Assembly: GCA_045543495.1 (NCBI GenBank)
Contig: JAZQMO010000013.1
Span: 1-57,543 of the forward strand
Reading direction: 5' to 3'
DNA: 57,543 bases
From: RGIG5579 sp045543495
GTDB taxonomy: Bacteria; Bacillota; Clostridia; Oscillospirales; SIG627
Shown here: positions 17,284 through 25,627 of the stretch, one piece after another
Layout: every line of letters starts with the position of its first letter
How positions within the stretch are numbered: position 1 is the stretch's first letter
Position numbers and translations under genes: made by a program
Notes under the pieces: generated by a model
What the model was told of the DNA's origin: nothing
Databases searched by the model: none
Seen by the model: only the letters and a program-made list of their open reading frames with translations

Positions 17284-18072
17284 CTATTTTTCCTCCACGG
17301 CACGGGCGCTGAGACAGCGGCCCTCGGCGGGGTCGATCTCAAAGATGGCACCCTGCATACAGAAGGAGCCTGTGGCCACCTCGTACCGCACGGGCATTTT
17401 CTTTCGCCATTTTTCCAGAGCGATCTCGGTCTTCATTCCCAAAACGGAATCGGAGCTTGCGCACATACCGAGGTCGGTAATGTACCCGCAGCCGCCGGGG
17501 AGCACGCGGGCGTCGGAGGTCTGCACGTGGGTATGGGTGCCGAACACGGCGGCGAAGCGATCCGCAAACAAGCGGCCAAAGGCCACCTTTTCTCCCGTGG
17601 CCTCGGCGTGGATATCGCAAAGGGCAAAATCATACTGCCCCGCAAGCCGCTCCAAAAGGCGCTCCACCGTATCAAAGGGATCCCGCAGGGCCTCCATAAA
17701 GAGAGTTCCCATCACATTGACCACCAAAATACGGTACCCCGACACTTGGAGAATACTATACCCCTTGCCGGGGCAGGCATCGGGATAATTACAAGGACGG
17801 AGCAGGGTCTCTGCTCCGTCCAGGAAATCATAAATCTCTCGTTGTCTGAAAACGTGATTTCCCGTGGTGATCAGATCCACCCCTGCCGCATAAAGCATTT
17901 CAGCGGAAACACGGTCAATACCGCCCCTGCGGGAGGAATTCTCCCCATTGGCGATGACCAGATCGATCCCTTCTCTCGTGCGGAAGGCGGGCAAAAGGCG
18001 CCGTAGCTTCTCGCAGCTTTCCTCCCCTACGGTATCCCCGAGGGCGAGGACACGAAAAACCTGTGTTTTCAT
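17284..18072 (-). CDS. ymdB: YmdB-family metallophosphoesterase
   Basis: 262 residues. Metal-binding motifs of the calcineurin fold are in order: LALGDTVGE (near 9-17), IANGENSSRRGGI, TTGNHVF, CDIHAEATGEK and GTHTHVQTSDARVLPGG. This matches YmdB, a phosphodiesterase or phosphatase of 2',3'-cyclic nucleotides. The first motif is GDTVG where relatives usually have GDVVG or GDIVG, a mild change. In Bacillus, rny and ymdB are adjacent, as here (22 bases between rny stop and ymdB start), and YmdB is linked to developmental decisions such as biofilm. No change to catalytic His, Asp or Asn is visible. Confidence 0.92.
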   Translation of the reverse strand: MKTQVFRVLALGDTVGEESCEKLRRLLPAFRTREGIDLVIANGENSSRRGGIDRVSAEMLYAAGVDLITTGNHVFRQREIYDFLDGAETLLRPCNYPDACPGKGYSILQVSGYRILVVNVMGTLFMEALRDPFDTVERLLERLAGQYDFALCDIHAEATGEKVAFGRLFADRFAAVFGTHTHVQTSDARVLPGGCGYITDLGMCASSDSVLGMKTEIALEKWRKKMPVRYEVATGSFCMQGAIFEIDPAEGRCLSARAVEEK

Positions 18073-18093
18073 ATCAAATTTCTTTTCTAATGT

Positions 18094-19644
18094 TTACTTG
18101 GCGTATTCAACGGCACGGCTCTCACGGATCACGTGGATCTTGATCTGACCGGGATATTCCATTTCGGCCTCGATCTTGCGGGCAATGTCGTGTGCCATAA
18201 ACGCCATATTTTCGTCGTTGACCACCTCGGGCTTCACCATCAGACGAAGCTCACGGCCGGCCTGAATGGCAAAGGATTTCTCCACGCCGTTGTAGGAATT
18301 GGCAATTTCCTCCAGCTTCTGAAGGCGCTTGATGTAGGACTCCAGATTTTCTCTTCTGGCGCCGGGTCTTGCAGCGGATACGGCATCGGCGGCCTGCACG
18401 ATAATGGCCACCAGAGTCTGGGGCTCAATGTCGTTGTGGTGGGCCTCGATGGCGTGGATCACGTCACGGTTCTCACGGTACTTCTTGGCAATATCGGCAC
18501 CGATCTGGGTGTGGCTTCCCTCCACCTCGTGGTTGAGGGCCTTGCCGATATCGTGCAAAAGACCGGCTCTTCTTGCCAGAGCGGGGTCGATTCCCAATTC
18601 GTCTGCGATCATACCGGCGATATAGGAAACCTCCACCGAATGCTTGAGCACGTTCTGCCCGTAACTGGTACGGAATTTTAAGCGGCCCAAAAGGCGGATG
18701 AGCTCGGAATTCATACTGTGGATCCCGCAGGAGAGCACGGCCTGCTCGCCCTCGCTCTTAATGGCGGCCTCCACCTCCTTGCGGCTCTTTTCCACCGTTT
18801 CCTCAATGCGGGCAGGGTGGATTCGACCGTCGGTCATCAATTTCTCAATGGTGAGACGGGCGATCTCACGGCGCATGGGATCAAAGCTGGACAGGGTGAT
18901 GGCCTCGGGGGTATCGTCAATGATCAGGTCCACACCGGTGAGGTTCTCAATGGTACGGATATTTCTTCCCTCACGGCCGATCAGGCGGCCCTTCATATCG
19001 TCATTGGGCAGGGCAACCACCGAAACGGTGGCCTCGGTGACGTGGTTTGCGGCAATCCTCTGAATGGCCCCCGTGATCACCTCTCTTGCCTTGTTCTCGG
19101 CATTTTCCTTCAATTCCTGCTCGATCTCGGTCATACGGATGCTGGCGGCGTGCTTGGCATCGGCCTCGTATCTCTCAAAGAGAATGGCCTTGGCCTCCTC
19201 GGCGGAAATACCGGCGCACTTTTCCAGAACCCTCTTTTCTTCCTCCTTCAGCTGATCCAGCTCACGGGATTTTTCCTCGTTTTCACGCATTTTGCGCTCC
19301 AAGGTCTCTTCCTTGCGCTCCAGATTCTCCAGCTTGCGATCCAGATTTTCTTCCTTCTGAATGGCTCTCTTTTCCAGGCGGCTGACCTCGTTTCTTCTTT
19401 CCTTGATCTCTCGGTCTGCCTCGTTCTTGTTCTTCAGCGCTTCTTCCTTGGCTTCCAGGAGAAGCTCCTTCTTTCTCTGCTCACCCTGACGGCGGGCATC
19501 CTCTACGATCTTCGCAGCCTGACCCTCTGCGGTACCGATCTTTTTCTCAGCGATCCTCTTGCGATACACCACGCCGCAGAAAAAGCCTACCAGCAGGGTC
19601 AAAACGGCAACGCCCACCAAAAGGGCGATTTCATACGTTTCCAT
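18094..19644 (-). CDS. rny: Ribonuclease Y
   Basis: 517 residues from ATG at 19644. A GTG at 19659 is in frame but lies inside the ribosome binding site GGAGGTGTC. Order of parts: N-terminal membrane segment (about 4-24, IALLVGVAVLTLLVGFFCG), long charged coiled coil (about 25-200), KH domain (KGRLIGREGRNIRTIENLTG), HD domain with HSVEVSYIAG and LLHDIGKALNHE, and C-terminal tail. RNase Y is the membrane-bound endonuclease that starts mRNA decay in many Firmicutes. It is the first gene of the unit with ymdB, mfd and the PrsA-like gene, and has a promoter at 19736-19765. Confidence 0.97.
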   Translation of the reverse strand: METYEIALLVGVAVLTLLVGFFCGVVYRKRIAEKKIGTAEGQAAKIVEDARRQGEQRKKELLLEAKEEALKNKNEADREIKERRNEVSRLEKRAIQKEENLDRKLENLERKEETLERKMRENEEKSRELDQLKEEEKRVLEKCAGISAEEAKAILFERYEADAKHAASIRMTEIEQELKENAENKAREVITGAIQRIAANHVTEATVSVVALPNDDMKGRLIGREGRNIRTIENLTGVDLIIDDTPEAITLSSFDPMRREIARLTIEKLMTDGRIHPARIEETVEKSRKEVEAAIKSEGEQAVLSCGIHSMNSELIRLLGRLKFRTSYGQNVLKHSVEVSYIAGMIADELGIDPALARRAGLLHDIGKALNHEVEGSHTQIGADIAKKYRENRDVIHAIEAHHNDIEPQTLVAIIVQAADAVSAARPGARRENLESYIKRLQKLEEIANSYNGVEKSFAIQAGRELRLMVKPEVVNDENMAFMAHDIARKIEAEMEYPGQIKIHVIRESRAVEYAK

Positions 19645-19735
19645 TATGTAACCTGACACCTCCTTCTGTTTTTGTTTACGATCCTTTTGGATCGGGATAA
19701 AGTTTCATAATGACGCATATTCAATACGCCCTTCT

Positions 19736-19765
19736 ATTTTACTCTAAAAGAGCCTTTCTTGTCAA
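19736..19765 (-). promoter_or_regulatory. Sigma-A promoter of the rny operon
   Basis: On the minus strand, TTGACA, 18-base spacer, TAAAAT, about 90 bases before the rny start. Confidence 0.6.
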
Positions 19766-19776
19766 GTCAATCCCCC

Positions 19777-19804
19777 AAAAAATGCCCCGTTACGGGGCTT
19801 TTTT
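19777..19804 (-). terminator. Terminator overlapping the tepA stop codon
   Basis: GCCCCGT and ACGGGGC form the stem, with A and T runs on both sides, so it could act on both strands. The tepA stop codon (19790-19792) lies in the loop region. Confidence 0.8.
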
Positions 19805-20464
19805 CTCTCGGATCTGTTGTTTTAAGGCATCCATTGCCTCCCGAAAGGTACCGATGTGATCCACCAGCCCCGAATCGTAGGCCTCCCTGCCCGATAAAAT
19901 GGTGCCGATGTCCGTTGCCATATCGTGGTGGGCGGACATATACCCCTCCAGCACCTCGGGGGCAATGCGGGAATGATCCAGAATGAAGGTGCAGATCCGC
20001 TCCTGCATTCTCCTTAAATATTCAAAGCTTTGGGGCACCCCCAAAACAAGGCCTTGGATCCTGACGGGGTGCACGGTCATGGTGGCGCTTTTCACCATAA
20101 AGCTCTCCTTGGCCGCCACCGCCAAGGGGATCCCGATGGAGTGGCCCCCGCCCAAAACCAGCGACACCGTGGGCTTTTTCATTCCGGCGATCATTTCCGC
20201 CATGGCAAGGCCCGCCTCCACATCGCCCCCTACGGTATTGATGAGAACCAAAAGGCCGTCAATGCTGTCGTTTTCCTCGGTCTCTACAAGGCGGGGCAAC
20301 AAAAGCTCGTATTTTGTGGCCTTTACGGGGGGAGAAACGGCGGTGTGTCCCTCGATCTGCCCTGCAATGAGGATGGTTCGGATCCGCTCCGAGGAGCCTG
20401 TGACCACCTCCTCGGGAATGGGGGCTTGCCCTTGGCACAGGGCCTCTTTTTCTTCGTGTTCCAT
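19790..20464 (-). CDS. tepA: TepA-like ClpP-family serine protease
   Basis: 224 residues from ATG at 20464, chosen for AGGAG eight bases upstream. The ClpP/crotonase-like fold shows LINTVGGDVEAGLAMAEMI, the nucleophile region LVLGGGHSIGIPLAVAA with Ser, and the catalytic-His region ATMTVHPVRIQG. This matches TepA (translocation-enhancing protein), a cytoplasmic ClpP-like protease whose exact substrates are little known. It is not ClpP itself, which lacks the GGGHS form and differs in the C-terminal handle. It stands alone between two divergent promoters. Confidence 0.85.
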   Translation of the reverse strand: MEHEEKEALCQGQAPIPEEVVTGSSERIRTILIAGQIEGHTAVSPPVKATKYELLLPRLVETEENDSIDGLLVLINTVGGDVEAGLAMAEMIAGMKKPTVSLVLGGGHSIGIPLAVAAKESFMVKSATMTVHPVRIQGLVLGVPQSFEYLRRMQERICTFILDHSRIAPEVLEGYMSAHHDMATDIGTILSGREAYDSGLVDHIGTFREAMDALKQQIREKKAP

Positions 20465-20549
20465 TGCTTCTCCTTTCTTGTTCACAATTTATTAACCATA
20501 TTTTTCCCGAATGTGATATGCTTAATACATCAAACCGAAAGGATATGAT

Positions 20550-21584
20550 ATGAAAACAATTCGTTTCGTAGCGCTCCTTCTTCTTTGCACCTTGGTTTTG
20601 TGCTCCTGCTCCCCGAGCGAGGAGAATCCCGTGGTGCCGGAGGAGGCCTTTACCGCTCTCTTTCGCTTTTCCATTTCCTCCTTGGAGGAAAACAAGACCC
20701 GCATTTCCTACTGCAAGGAGTCTGACGGCTTCTTTTATCTTCACGGCCAAACAGGCGGCGGCTTTTTGGGGGGCTTTGTTTCTCCCGAGCGCAGTATGTC
20801 CTGTGAAAGCGTGGTGAAAAGCACCGCGCCCCTCACCTTCTCCCAAATTCGGGAAAACGGGGAGGACAAGGCGATCCTTCTGACCGACGGCGGCGTATTT
20901 CACACCCTCTTCAAGGAGAACACCTCGCAGTGTACCCCTCTTCCCACCAATCTGGATTTTTCCCGTGCCGTTTTTTACGATGATCTCACCCTCATTGCGG
21001 AGACGGAGGAGCTTTTGGTGCTCTGTCCCGTGGATTTTGAAAACACCTATGTCCTCTCCCCCAAGGAGGCTCTGCCCGATTTTGCAGGGGTCATTGCCGT
21101 GACGGAGGGAGGCAAGCGCATTTGGTATGCCCAAGGGCGGCTTGACGGAACCTTCAAGGGAATCGCCTTTTTTGAATACGGAGAAAACGTGCCCTTGGGC
21201 TCTGAAAATTTTCTCTTTGATTCCTTTACCCCCATCGGCACCTCCTCGGTGCTCTTTTCCCGCAAGCTTGCCGACGGCGGCGCTCTGTATCTGATGCGGA
21301 ATCTGGAAACGGGGGAAACCGGATCCGTAACAACCAAGGAAGCCCTTGACGGGGTCACCTGCGATCCTGCGGGGACCGTGCTTTGCGGCAGCCTGAAAAA
21401 AGGCAGCGGCGGCGAAATTCAGGTCTACGACCTGACAGACGGCACCCTTTCGGGCACCTATTCCATTGCCCACGGGGCTCCCTCCCCCTATCTTGCCGTG
21501 TCCGACGATGCCGAGACCCTTCTCTTTGCCGTAAGCCAAGGCACCGATGAGGTCATCGGTGCGCTGGATCTGACCAAGATCTGA
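20550..21584 (+). CDS. Lipoprotein, possible beta-propeller
   Basis: 344 residues. ATG follows AAAGGATATGAT. The signal ends in a lipobox, LVLCSC, with Cys about residue 18. The mature part has repeating units of about 40 residues ending in hydrophobic-plus-turn patterns (for example ISYCKESDGFFYLHG, LIAETEELLVLCPVD, AVTEGGKRIWYAQG, AVSDDAETLLFAVS), which resembles a beta-propeller. No enzyme motif was recognised. It is divergent from tepA (85 bases between the starts) and ends at a strong terminator, so it is probably transcribed alone. Function unknown; likely outer-face membrane anchored. Confidence 0.7.
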   Translation: MKTIRFVALLLLCTLVLCSCSPSEENPVVPEEAFTALFRFSISSLEENKTRISYCKESDGFFYLHGQTGGGFLGGFVSPERSMSCESVVKSTAPLTFSQIRENGEDKAILLTDGGVFHTLFKENTSQCTPLPTNLDFSRAVFYDDLTLIAETEELLVLCPVDFENTYVLSPKEALPDFAGVIAVTEGGKRIWYAQGRLDGTFKGIAFFEYGENVPLGSENFLFDSFTPIGTSSVLFSRKLADGGALYLMRNLETGETGSVTTKEALDGVTCDPAGTVLCGSLKKGSGGEIQVYDLTDGTLSGTYSIAHGAPSPYLAVSDDAETLLFAVSQGTDEVIGALDLTKI

Positions 21585-21598
21585 CGAAAAAACAAAGT

Positions 21599-21635
21599 AA
21601 AAAAGAGTCTTTCCCACGGGAAGGACTCTTTTTTT
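21599..21635 (+). terminator. Intrinsic terminator of the propeller-like lipoprotein gene
   Basis: AAAAAGAGTC pairs with GACTCTTTTT, with TCCC and GGGA extending the stem around ACG, then a T run. 15 bases after the stop. Confidence 0.85.
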
Positions 21636-21709
21636 GATCTTGTGTTGGTTCTTGGAGGGGAATTTTGAAAAAGCCCCTCCAAACCAAAGGCCGCAAAAGC
21701 CACGGCAAC

Positions 21710-21741
21710 GGGCCGTCGAGGACGTCGGCCCCTACAAATTT
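21710..21741. repeat. Short-form dispersed repeat
   Basis: GGGCCGTCGAGGACGTCGG then CCCCTACAAATTT, the same as 4983-5020. Confidence 0.75.
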
Positions 21742-21839
21742 CATAAAATTTTCTCCTCATCTTTCAAACCAACCTTGATAAAACCATCTATTTTGCAACA
21801 TAAATTTCTTTGCACAAAACACAAATTCTCCACCAACCC

Positions 21840-21976
21840 GTAGGGGCTGACGGTCCTGTTGTGGTACCCGCCACGGCTTCCCCTCGTACCCTCGGGGGCC
21901 TTGGCGACCACGGCCACTCGCTCAAGTCGCTTCATCCGCCCCCGGCGGCGCTCCCATCGCTCCCCCCGACGGTCCG
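21840..21976 (+). repeat. Dispersed 137-base repeat, copy 3
   Basis: GTAGGGGCTGACGGTCCTG to CCCCCGACGGTCCG, nearly identical to 5413-5549 about 16 kb away, with AT-rich flanks that match as well. Confidence 0.85.
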
Positions 21977-22088
21977 AGCAAAATTCTCTTTTGATCAAAG
22001 CAAATCTCTGTTGTATTCTTTTTTCTTCCCTTACTTAAAAGTTTCTTTGCCTACTTTCTTCTCAAAGAAAGTAGGGTTAAAAACAAAA

Positions 22089-22112
22089 TAGGCTTTCCCA
22101 AAGGAAAGCCTA
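22089..22112. repeat. TAGGCTTTCC hairpin repeat
   Basis: TAGGCTTTCC, CAAA loop, GGAAAGCCTA. Identical hairpins are at 30325-30348 and 31223-31246. Confidence 0.8.
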
Positions 22113-22150
22113 CCACTTCTTTTCTCTTTTCTTTCTTCTCTATTCTCTCA

Positions 22151-22180
22151 AAGCAGGCTTTCCCGAAGGAAAGCCTGCTT
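22151..22180 (-). terminator. Hairpin after the SPFH gene, variant of the TAGGCTTTCC repeat
   Basis: AAGCAGGCTTTCC, CGAA loop, GGAAAGCCTGCTT: a 13-base perfect stem. It lies five bases after the SPFH gene stop and probably serves as its terminator, although the U run is short. Confidence 0.65.
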
Positions 22181-22185
22181 TGATT

Positions 22186-22977
22186 TTAATTGATGGTAAT
22201 GAGAGGATCGGCCTCGCCCTGAACCTGAGGAAGCTTGCCGTCCCACTTTTCGATTTTCTTGTTTTCAATGACGGCCTCGTTCAAGGACTCGCTGACAATG
22301 CGGTTGGCCTCGGCCTCGGCCTGCGCCTTGATGCGAATGGTCTCTGCCTCAGCCTCGGCATTGGTAATGGCGGTCTGCTTTTCGGTCTCCGCCTTCAGAA
22401 GCTGCTGCTGCGCCACCTGCTTTTCCTCAATGGCGTTGATAAAGGCCTCGGAAAAGTCAAAATTGAGAATGTTTACATCGGTCACGTAAAGACCGTCTCC
22501 GTTGAGCTTTTCATTGAGCCCCGTAACAAGCCCCTCGGAAATAATGGCACGGTTGGTCACGCTTTCCTCGGCGGTGTATTTGGCGGTAATGGCCTTGAGC
22601 ACCTCGTTGACGGCGGGGGTCACCAAAACCTCCTGATAGGATCTGCCCACATTTTTATAAATGCTGTAGCTCTTGGCGGAATCCACACGGTAATTGATGG
22701 CAAGGGTGGTGGAAACGGTCTGCAGGTCCTTGGAAAAGGCCTCGGTCGCCACCTCCAATTTGGTAATGCGGTTGTCGATCTTCACCACCTCCTGCACGAA
22801 GGGTGCCTTCACGTGAAAGCCCTCCTGCAGAACACGGTCGCTGACTCTGCCAAGGGTCAAAACCACACCCGTGTGTCCCGCAGGAACCACGGCAAAGCAA
22901 GAGGACAGGATCACCACCGCCACGAGAATTCCCAATACCGTGAGCACCACGGTCAGTGTTTTTTTCTTTGCAGTCAT
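22186..22977 (-). CDS. SPFH/prohibitin-family membrane protein
   Basis: 263 residues. One N-terminal membrane segment (about 8-30, ending LSSCFAVV) is followed by an SPFH domain (VPAGHTGVVLTLGRVSDRVLQEGFHVKAPFVQEVVKIDNR, then YRVDSAKSYSIYKNV). A long Ala/Glu-rich coiled coil (about 180-245) then supports ring assembly. Such proteins scaffold membrane microdomains and in HflK/C regulate FtsH; no FtsH or NfeD partner gene is next to it here. The nearby LSSC could be read as a lipobox, but the following sequence is typical of prohibitins, so a transmembrane anchor is more likely. Confidence 0.88.
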   Translation of the reverse strand: MTAKKKTLTVVLTVLGILVAVVILSSCFAVVPAGHTGVVLTLGRVSDRVLQEGFHVKAPFVQEVVKIDNRITKLEVATEAFSKDLQTVSTTLAINYRVDSAKSYSIYKNVGRSYQEVLVTPAVNEVLKAITAKYTAEESVTNRAIISEGLVTGLNEKLNGDGLYVTDVNILNFDFSEAFINAIEEKQVAQQQLLKAETEKQTAITNAEAEAETIRIKAQAEAEANRIVSESLNEAVIENKKIEKWDGKLPQVQGEADPLITIN

Positions 22978-23024
22978 ATGATTTCTCCTTTTTTTAATTG
23001 TATCACAGATTTTTGAACTTACTT

Positions 23025-23972
23025 TTATCCATTCACCACATTTTGCGGCTTCCCCGCAAGAAAGGCGGCAAGATTTTCCTTCAAGATCCCATAAAGGCGC
23101 TGTCTGGTCTCAAAGGGTGCCCAAGCCACGTGAGGCGTGAGAATACAGTTTTCCAAACCAAAGAGGGGGCAATCCTCGCTTTGGGGCTCCACCGTGAGAA
23201 CATCGGCCGCAAAGCCCGCAATGCGCCCCGATGCAAGGGCCTCGGCCAGAGCCGCCTCGTCCACCAAGCCGCCTCGAGCGGTGTTTATGAGAAAGGCACT
23301 CTGCTTCATTTTTGACAGGGTCTCGGCATTGACCACCCGCTCCGTCTCGGGAGTGAGGGGTGCGTGGAGAGACAGATAATCGCTCTCGGAAAAGAGCGTT
23401 TCGAGGGTAACGTATTCATAGGGCACGCTCTTTTTGCTGCGGCAATGATAGATCACCCTCATACCAAGGGCCGAGGCCACGTTCGCCACCTTGCCGCCGA
23501 TCTCCCCAAGACCGAAAAGTCCCAAGGTCTTGCCTCGCAATTCCGTTTGGGGATAGGGCGCATAGCAAAACAGCTCCGAGCGCTTCCAATCTCCACGGCG
23601 GGTGGAGGCATCGTAGGCGATCAGGGAGGTGGAAAATTGCAGAATGTAGGACAGGGTCATCTGACAGACCGCATCGGAGGAATAAGCGGGAATATTGGTC
23701 ACCGTGATCCCGCGCCGCTTGCAGGCCTCGGTATCTACATTATTGTACCCCGTGGCGGTCAGACCGATGTATTTTAATTTGGGGCATTTTGCTAAAATTT
23801 CATCGGTAATGCGAACCTTGCTCAGGAGCACCCCATCACTGTCTCCAATGAGCGGGGCCACCTCTTCGGGGCGGGGCTTGGAATAAAACCTGACCTGCCC
23901 GAAGGCTTCCAATTCTTCTTTTTTCAGATCCTTTTGACAAACGCTGTCAATTTCAAAGACACAAAGCTTCAT
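23025..23972 (-). CDS. D-2-hydroxyacid dehydrogenase
   Basis: 315 residues. The NAD-binding Rossmann motif is GLFGLGEIGGKVANVASALGM (about 150). The catalytic Arg is in NTARGGLVDEAAL (about 230), and the general acid His is in HVAWAPFETR (about 285). This is the family of glycerate, lactate and phosphoglycerate dehydrogenases. There is no C-terminal ACT domain, so it is not a full SerA. The hinge GLTATGYNNVD is like glycerate or hydroxypyruvate reductases. Substrate cannot be fixed from sequence. It stands alone on the minus strand. Confidence 0.88.
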   Translation of the reverse strand: MKLCVFEIDSVCQKDLKKEELEAFGQVRFYSKPRPEEVAPLIGDSDGVLLSKVRITDEILAKCPKLKYIGLTATGYNNVDTEACKRRGITVTNIPAYSSDAVCQMTLSYILQFSTSLIAYDASTRRGDWKRSELFCYAPYPQTELRGKTLGLFGLGEIGGKVANVASALGMRVIYHCRSKKSVPYEYVTLETLFSESDYLSLHAPLTPETERVVNAETLSKMKQSAFLINTARGGLVDEAALAEALASGRIAGFAADVLTVEPQSEDCPLFGLENCILTPHVAWAPFETRQRLYGILKENLAAFLAGKPQNVVNG

Positions 23973-24047
23973 AGCACACTCCCTTTCTGATGCTATTTTA
24001 GCACAAAAAAGGCCCGATTACAAGCCAAGAGAAAAACTTTTTTTCGC

Positions 24048-24076
24048 TTGACGGAACAAGGAAAAAGGGATAGAAT
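24048..24076 (+). promoter_or_regulatory. Sigma-A promoter upstream of a small membrane protein gene
   Basis: TTGACG, 17-base spacer, TAGAAT. About 130 bases separate it from the gene start at 24209. In between, AGGAGG at about 24101 has no start codon at a normal distance; the first ATG (24131) opens a 17-codon frame of doubtful meaning. Confidence 0.55.
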
Positions 24077-24208
24077 AGCATCGATTCACAACAAACGATC
24101 AGGAGGGCGACCCCAAGGCCGCAACAAAAAATGGAACAGCTCATTTCAAAATCCCTTTATCAATACGCCGCTTTTATGCTATAACACATCGAAGGGTCAG
24201 TGATATCA

Positions 24209-24598
24209 ATGAGAAAAATCCTCGATAAAATGTTTGGAAACAAGATCCTGTCTATTCTACTCCCTGTCCTTGTTTCAACACTCCTATATTTGTTATTCAT
24301 TATGCTTGGTGTGGCAGAGGATAAAATGAATATCATAATTGCTACACCGATCATTTCTGTCTTTTGGTTTTTTGGTGCATTTCTTATTGTTTATATTCAA
24401 GTAAAGAATAAGAATTGTCCCGAAGACTTTTTGAATTTGTTTGAATTTGCGGTGGCGGTATTCTTTGGGATTCATTCCATCGTTGATGCAATCTCCGTTG
24501 TGATAAGCGGATTTCAAAACTTTACTCCGTTGACAGCTGCCGGCTTACTTACATATGCATCCTTCGCTTTGGCACACGGTAAAAGAACGAACTCGTAA
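24209..24598 (+). CDS. Small polytopic membrane protein, unknown
   Basis: 129 residues from ATG at 24209, with GAAGGG 12 bases upstream; an in-frame GTG at 24200 is too close to it. Four hydrophobic segments are visible (about 12-32, 43-66, 80-100 and 105-122), with short charged loops. I recognise no family. The gene is AT-richer than its neighbours and uses more A/T-ending codons, which hints at acquisition from elsewhere. No terminator is obvious after it, and the nagB promoter lies about 65 bases downstream. Confidence 0.6.
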   Translation: MRKILDKMFGNKILSILLPVLVSTLLYLLFIMLGVAEDKMNIIIATPIISVFWFFGAFLIVYIQVKNKNCPEDFLNLFEFAVAVFFGIHSIVDAISVVISGFQNFTPLTAAGLLTYASFALAHGKRTNS

Positions 24599-24663
24599 AG
24601 CCCTCCCCAAGCATCCTTCCTGTTTAGCAACCGAAAATTACGATTTTTGAAACCTGCGGTTGA

Positions 24664-24692
24664 TTGACACCCCTTTTCCCCCGTGCTATAAT
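24664..24692 (+). promoter_or_regulatory. Consensus sigma-A promoter of nagB
   Basis: TTGACA, exactly 17 bases, TATAAT: a perfect consensus about 45 bases before the start codon. Confidence 0.9.
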
Positions 24693-24735
24693 ATTTTCAG
24701 TTCCCATATTCTTAATTTGAAAAGGAGAATTTAAA

Positions 24736-25521
24736 GTGAAACTGATCATCAAAGACAATTACGAAGCCATGAGTCAATGGGCTGCCAATCATATTGCAAA
24801 TGCCATCAATGCTCACAAGGCGGACCGCCCCTTTGTTTTGGGCTTGCCCACCGGCTCTTCCCCCCTGGGTGTTTATAAGAATCTGATCGAAATGAACAAG
24901 GCAGGCAAGGTGACCTTCCAAAACGTGGTAACCTTCAATATGGATGAATACGTGGGTCTGCCCCGAGAGCACGATCAGAGCTACTGGTACTTTATGCACG
25001 ATAATTTCTTCAATCATATTGACATTCCCGCAGAGAATATCAACATTCTCAACGGTATGGCAGAGGATCTGGAGGCAGAATGTCAGCGCTATGAGGATAA
25101 GATCGCATCCTACGGCGGGATCGACCTGTTTTTGGGCGGCAGCGGGGTGGACGGCCACATCGCCTTCAACGAGCCCTTCACCTCCCTCACCTCCCGCACC
25201 GGCGTGCGTGCTCTCACGGAGGATACCCTCATTGTAAACTCCCGCTTCTTTGATTACGATATGAATAAGGTTCCCAAGACTGCCCTCTCCGTGGGTGTGG
25301 GCACCGTGTGTGATTCCAAAGAGGTGCTCCTTGTGATCAACGGCCACAATAAGGCCCGTGCCCTTCGCCACTGCGTGGAAGGCGGCGTGGATCACGCTTG
25401 GACCATCAGCGCCCTGCAGCTGCATCCCAACGGTATCATCGCCTGTGACGAGGCCGCCTGCGGCGAGTTGAAGGTGGATACCTACAAGTACTTCAAGGAA
25501 ATCTACAAAAACGAGCAATGA
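24736..25521 (+). CDS. nagB: Glucosamine-6-phosphate deaminase
   Basis: 261 residues, the usual size. It converts glucosamine 6-phosphate to fructose 6-phosphate and ammonia, linking amino sugars to glycolysis. Motifs: LGLPTGSSPLGVYKNLI (phosphate binding, about 35), FNMDEYVGLPREHDQSY (catalytic Asp, about 72), GGSGVDGHIAFNEP with the catalytic His and Glu (about 135-148), and SVGVGTVCDSKEVLLV. ATG follows AAAGGAGAATTTAAAGTG; the GTG at 24736 is the start with AAGGAG 8 bases away. The gene has a perfect promoter and its own terminator; no nagA or transporter gene is beside it. Confidence 0.96.
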   Translation: MKLIIKDNYEAMSQWAANHIANAINAHKADRPFVLGLPTGSSPLGVYKNLIEMNKAGKVTFQNVVTFNMDEYVGLPREHDQSYWYFMHDNFFNHIDIPAENINILNGMAEDLEAECQRYEDKIASYGGIDLFLGGSGVDGHIAFNEPFTSLTSRTGVRALTEDTLIVNSRFFDYDMNKVPKTALSVGVGTVCDSKEVLLVINGHNKARALRHCVEGGVDHAWTISALQLHPNGIIACDEAACGELKVDTYKYFKEIYKNEQ

Positions 25522-25528
25522 TCCGAGA

Positions 25529-25559
25529 AAAAAGCAAGTCAGCTGACTTGCTTTTTTTC
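25529..25559 (+). terminator. Intrinsic terminator of nagB
   Basis: AAAGCAAGTC and GACTTGCTTT form the stem around AGCT, followed by a T run. Confidence 0.88.
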
Positions 25560-25578
25560 TTTTGCCGCAAAAACACGG

Positions 25579-25607
25579 TTGCACTCCCCTTTTTCCTGTG
25601 GTACAAT
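25579..25607 (+). promoter_or_regulatory. Sigma-A promoter of the YcxB-like gene
   Basis: TTGCAC, 17-base spacer, TACAAT, only 20 bases before the start codon. Confidence 0.7.
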
Positions 25608-25627
25608 GGAAAAAAAGAGGTGATTCC

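Larger units (their letters stand above)
21585..22185. other. Gene-free repeat region
   Basis: About 600 bases without a credible gene. In order it holds a terminator (21599-21635), a short-form repeat (21710-21741), an AT-rich linker (21742-21839) that also occurs at 5111-5208 and 30901-30998, a 137-base repeat (21840-21976), a CTACTTTCTT-type unit (about 22045-22075), and two hairpin repeats (22089 and 22151). The arrangement short form - linker - long form looks like one composite unit. Confidence 0.75.

Noticed and set aside
22186..22977. SPFH protein as a lipoprotein (LSSC near the end of the hydrophobic segment)
   Set aside because: The segment runs straight into the conserved SPFH start, as in transmembrane-anchored prohibitin-like proteins.
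24131..24184. 17-codon frame after the 24048 promoter
   Set aside because: The ribosome site is about 25 bases away and the peptide has no notable features; more likely chance.
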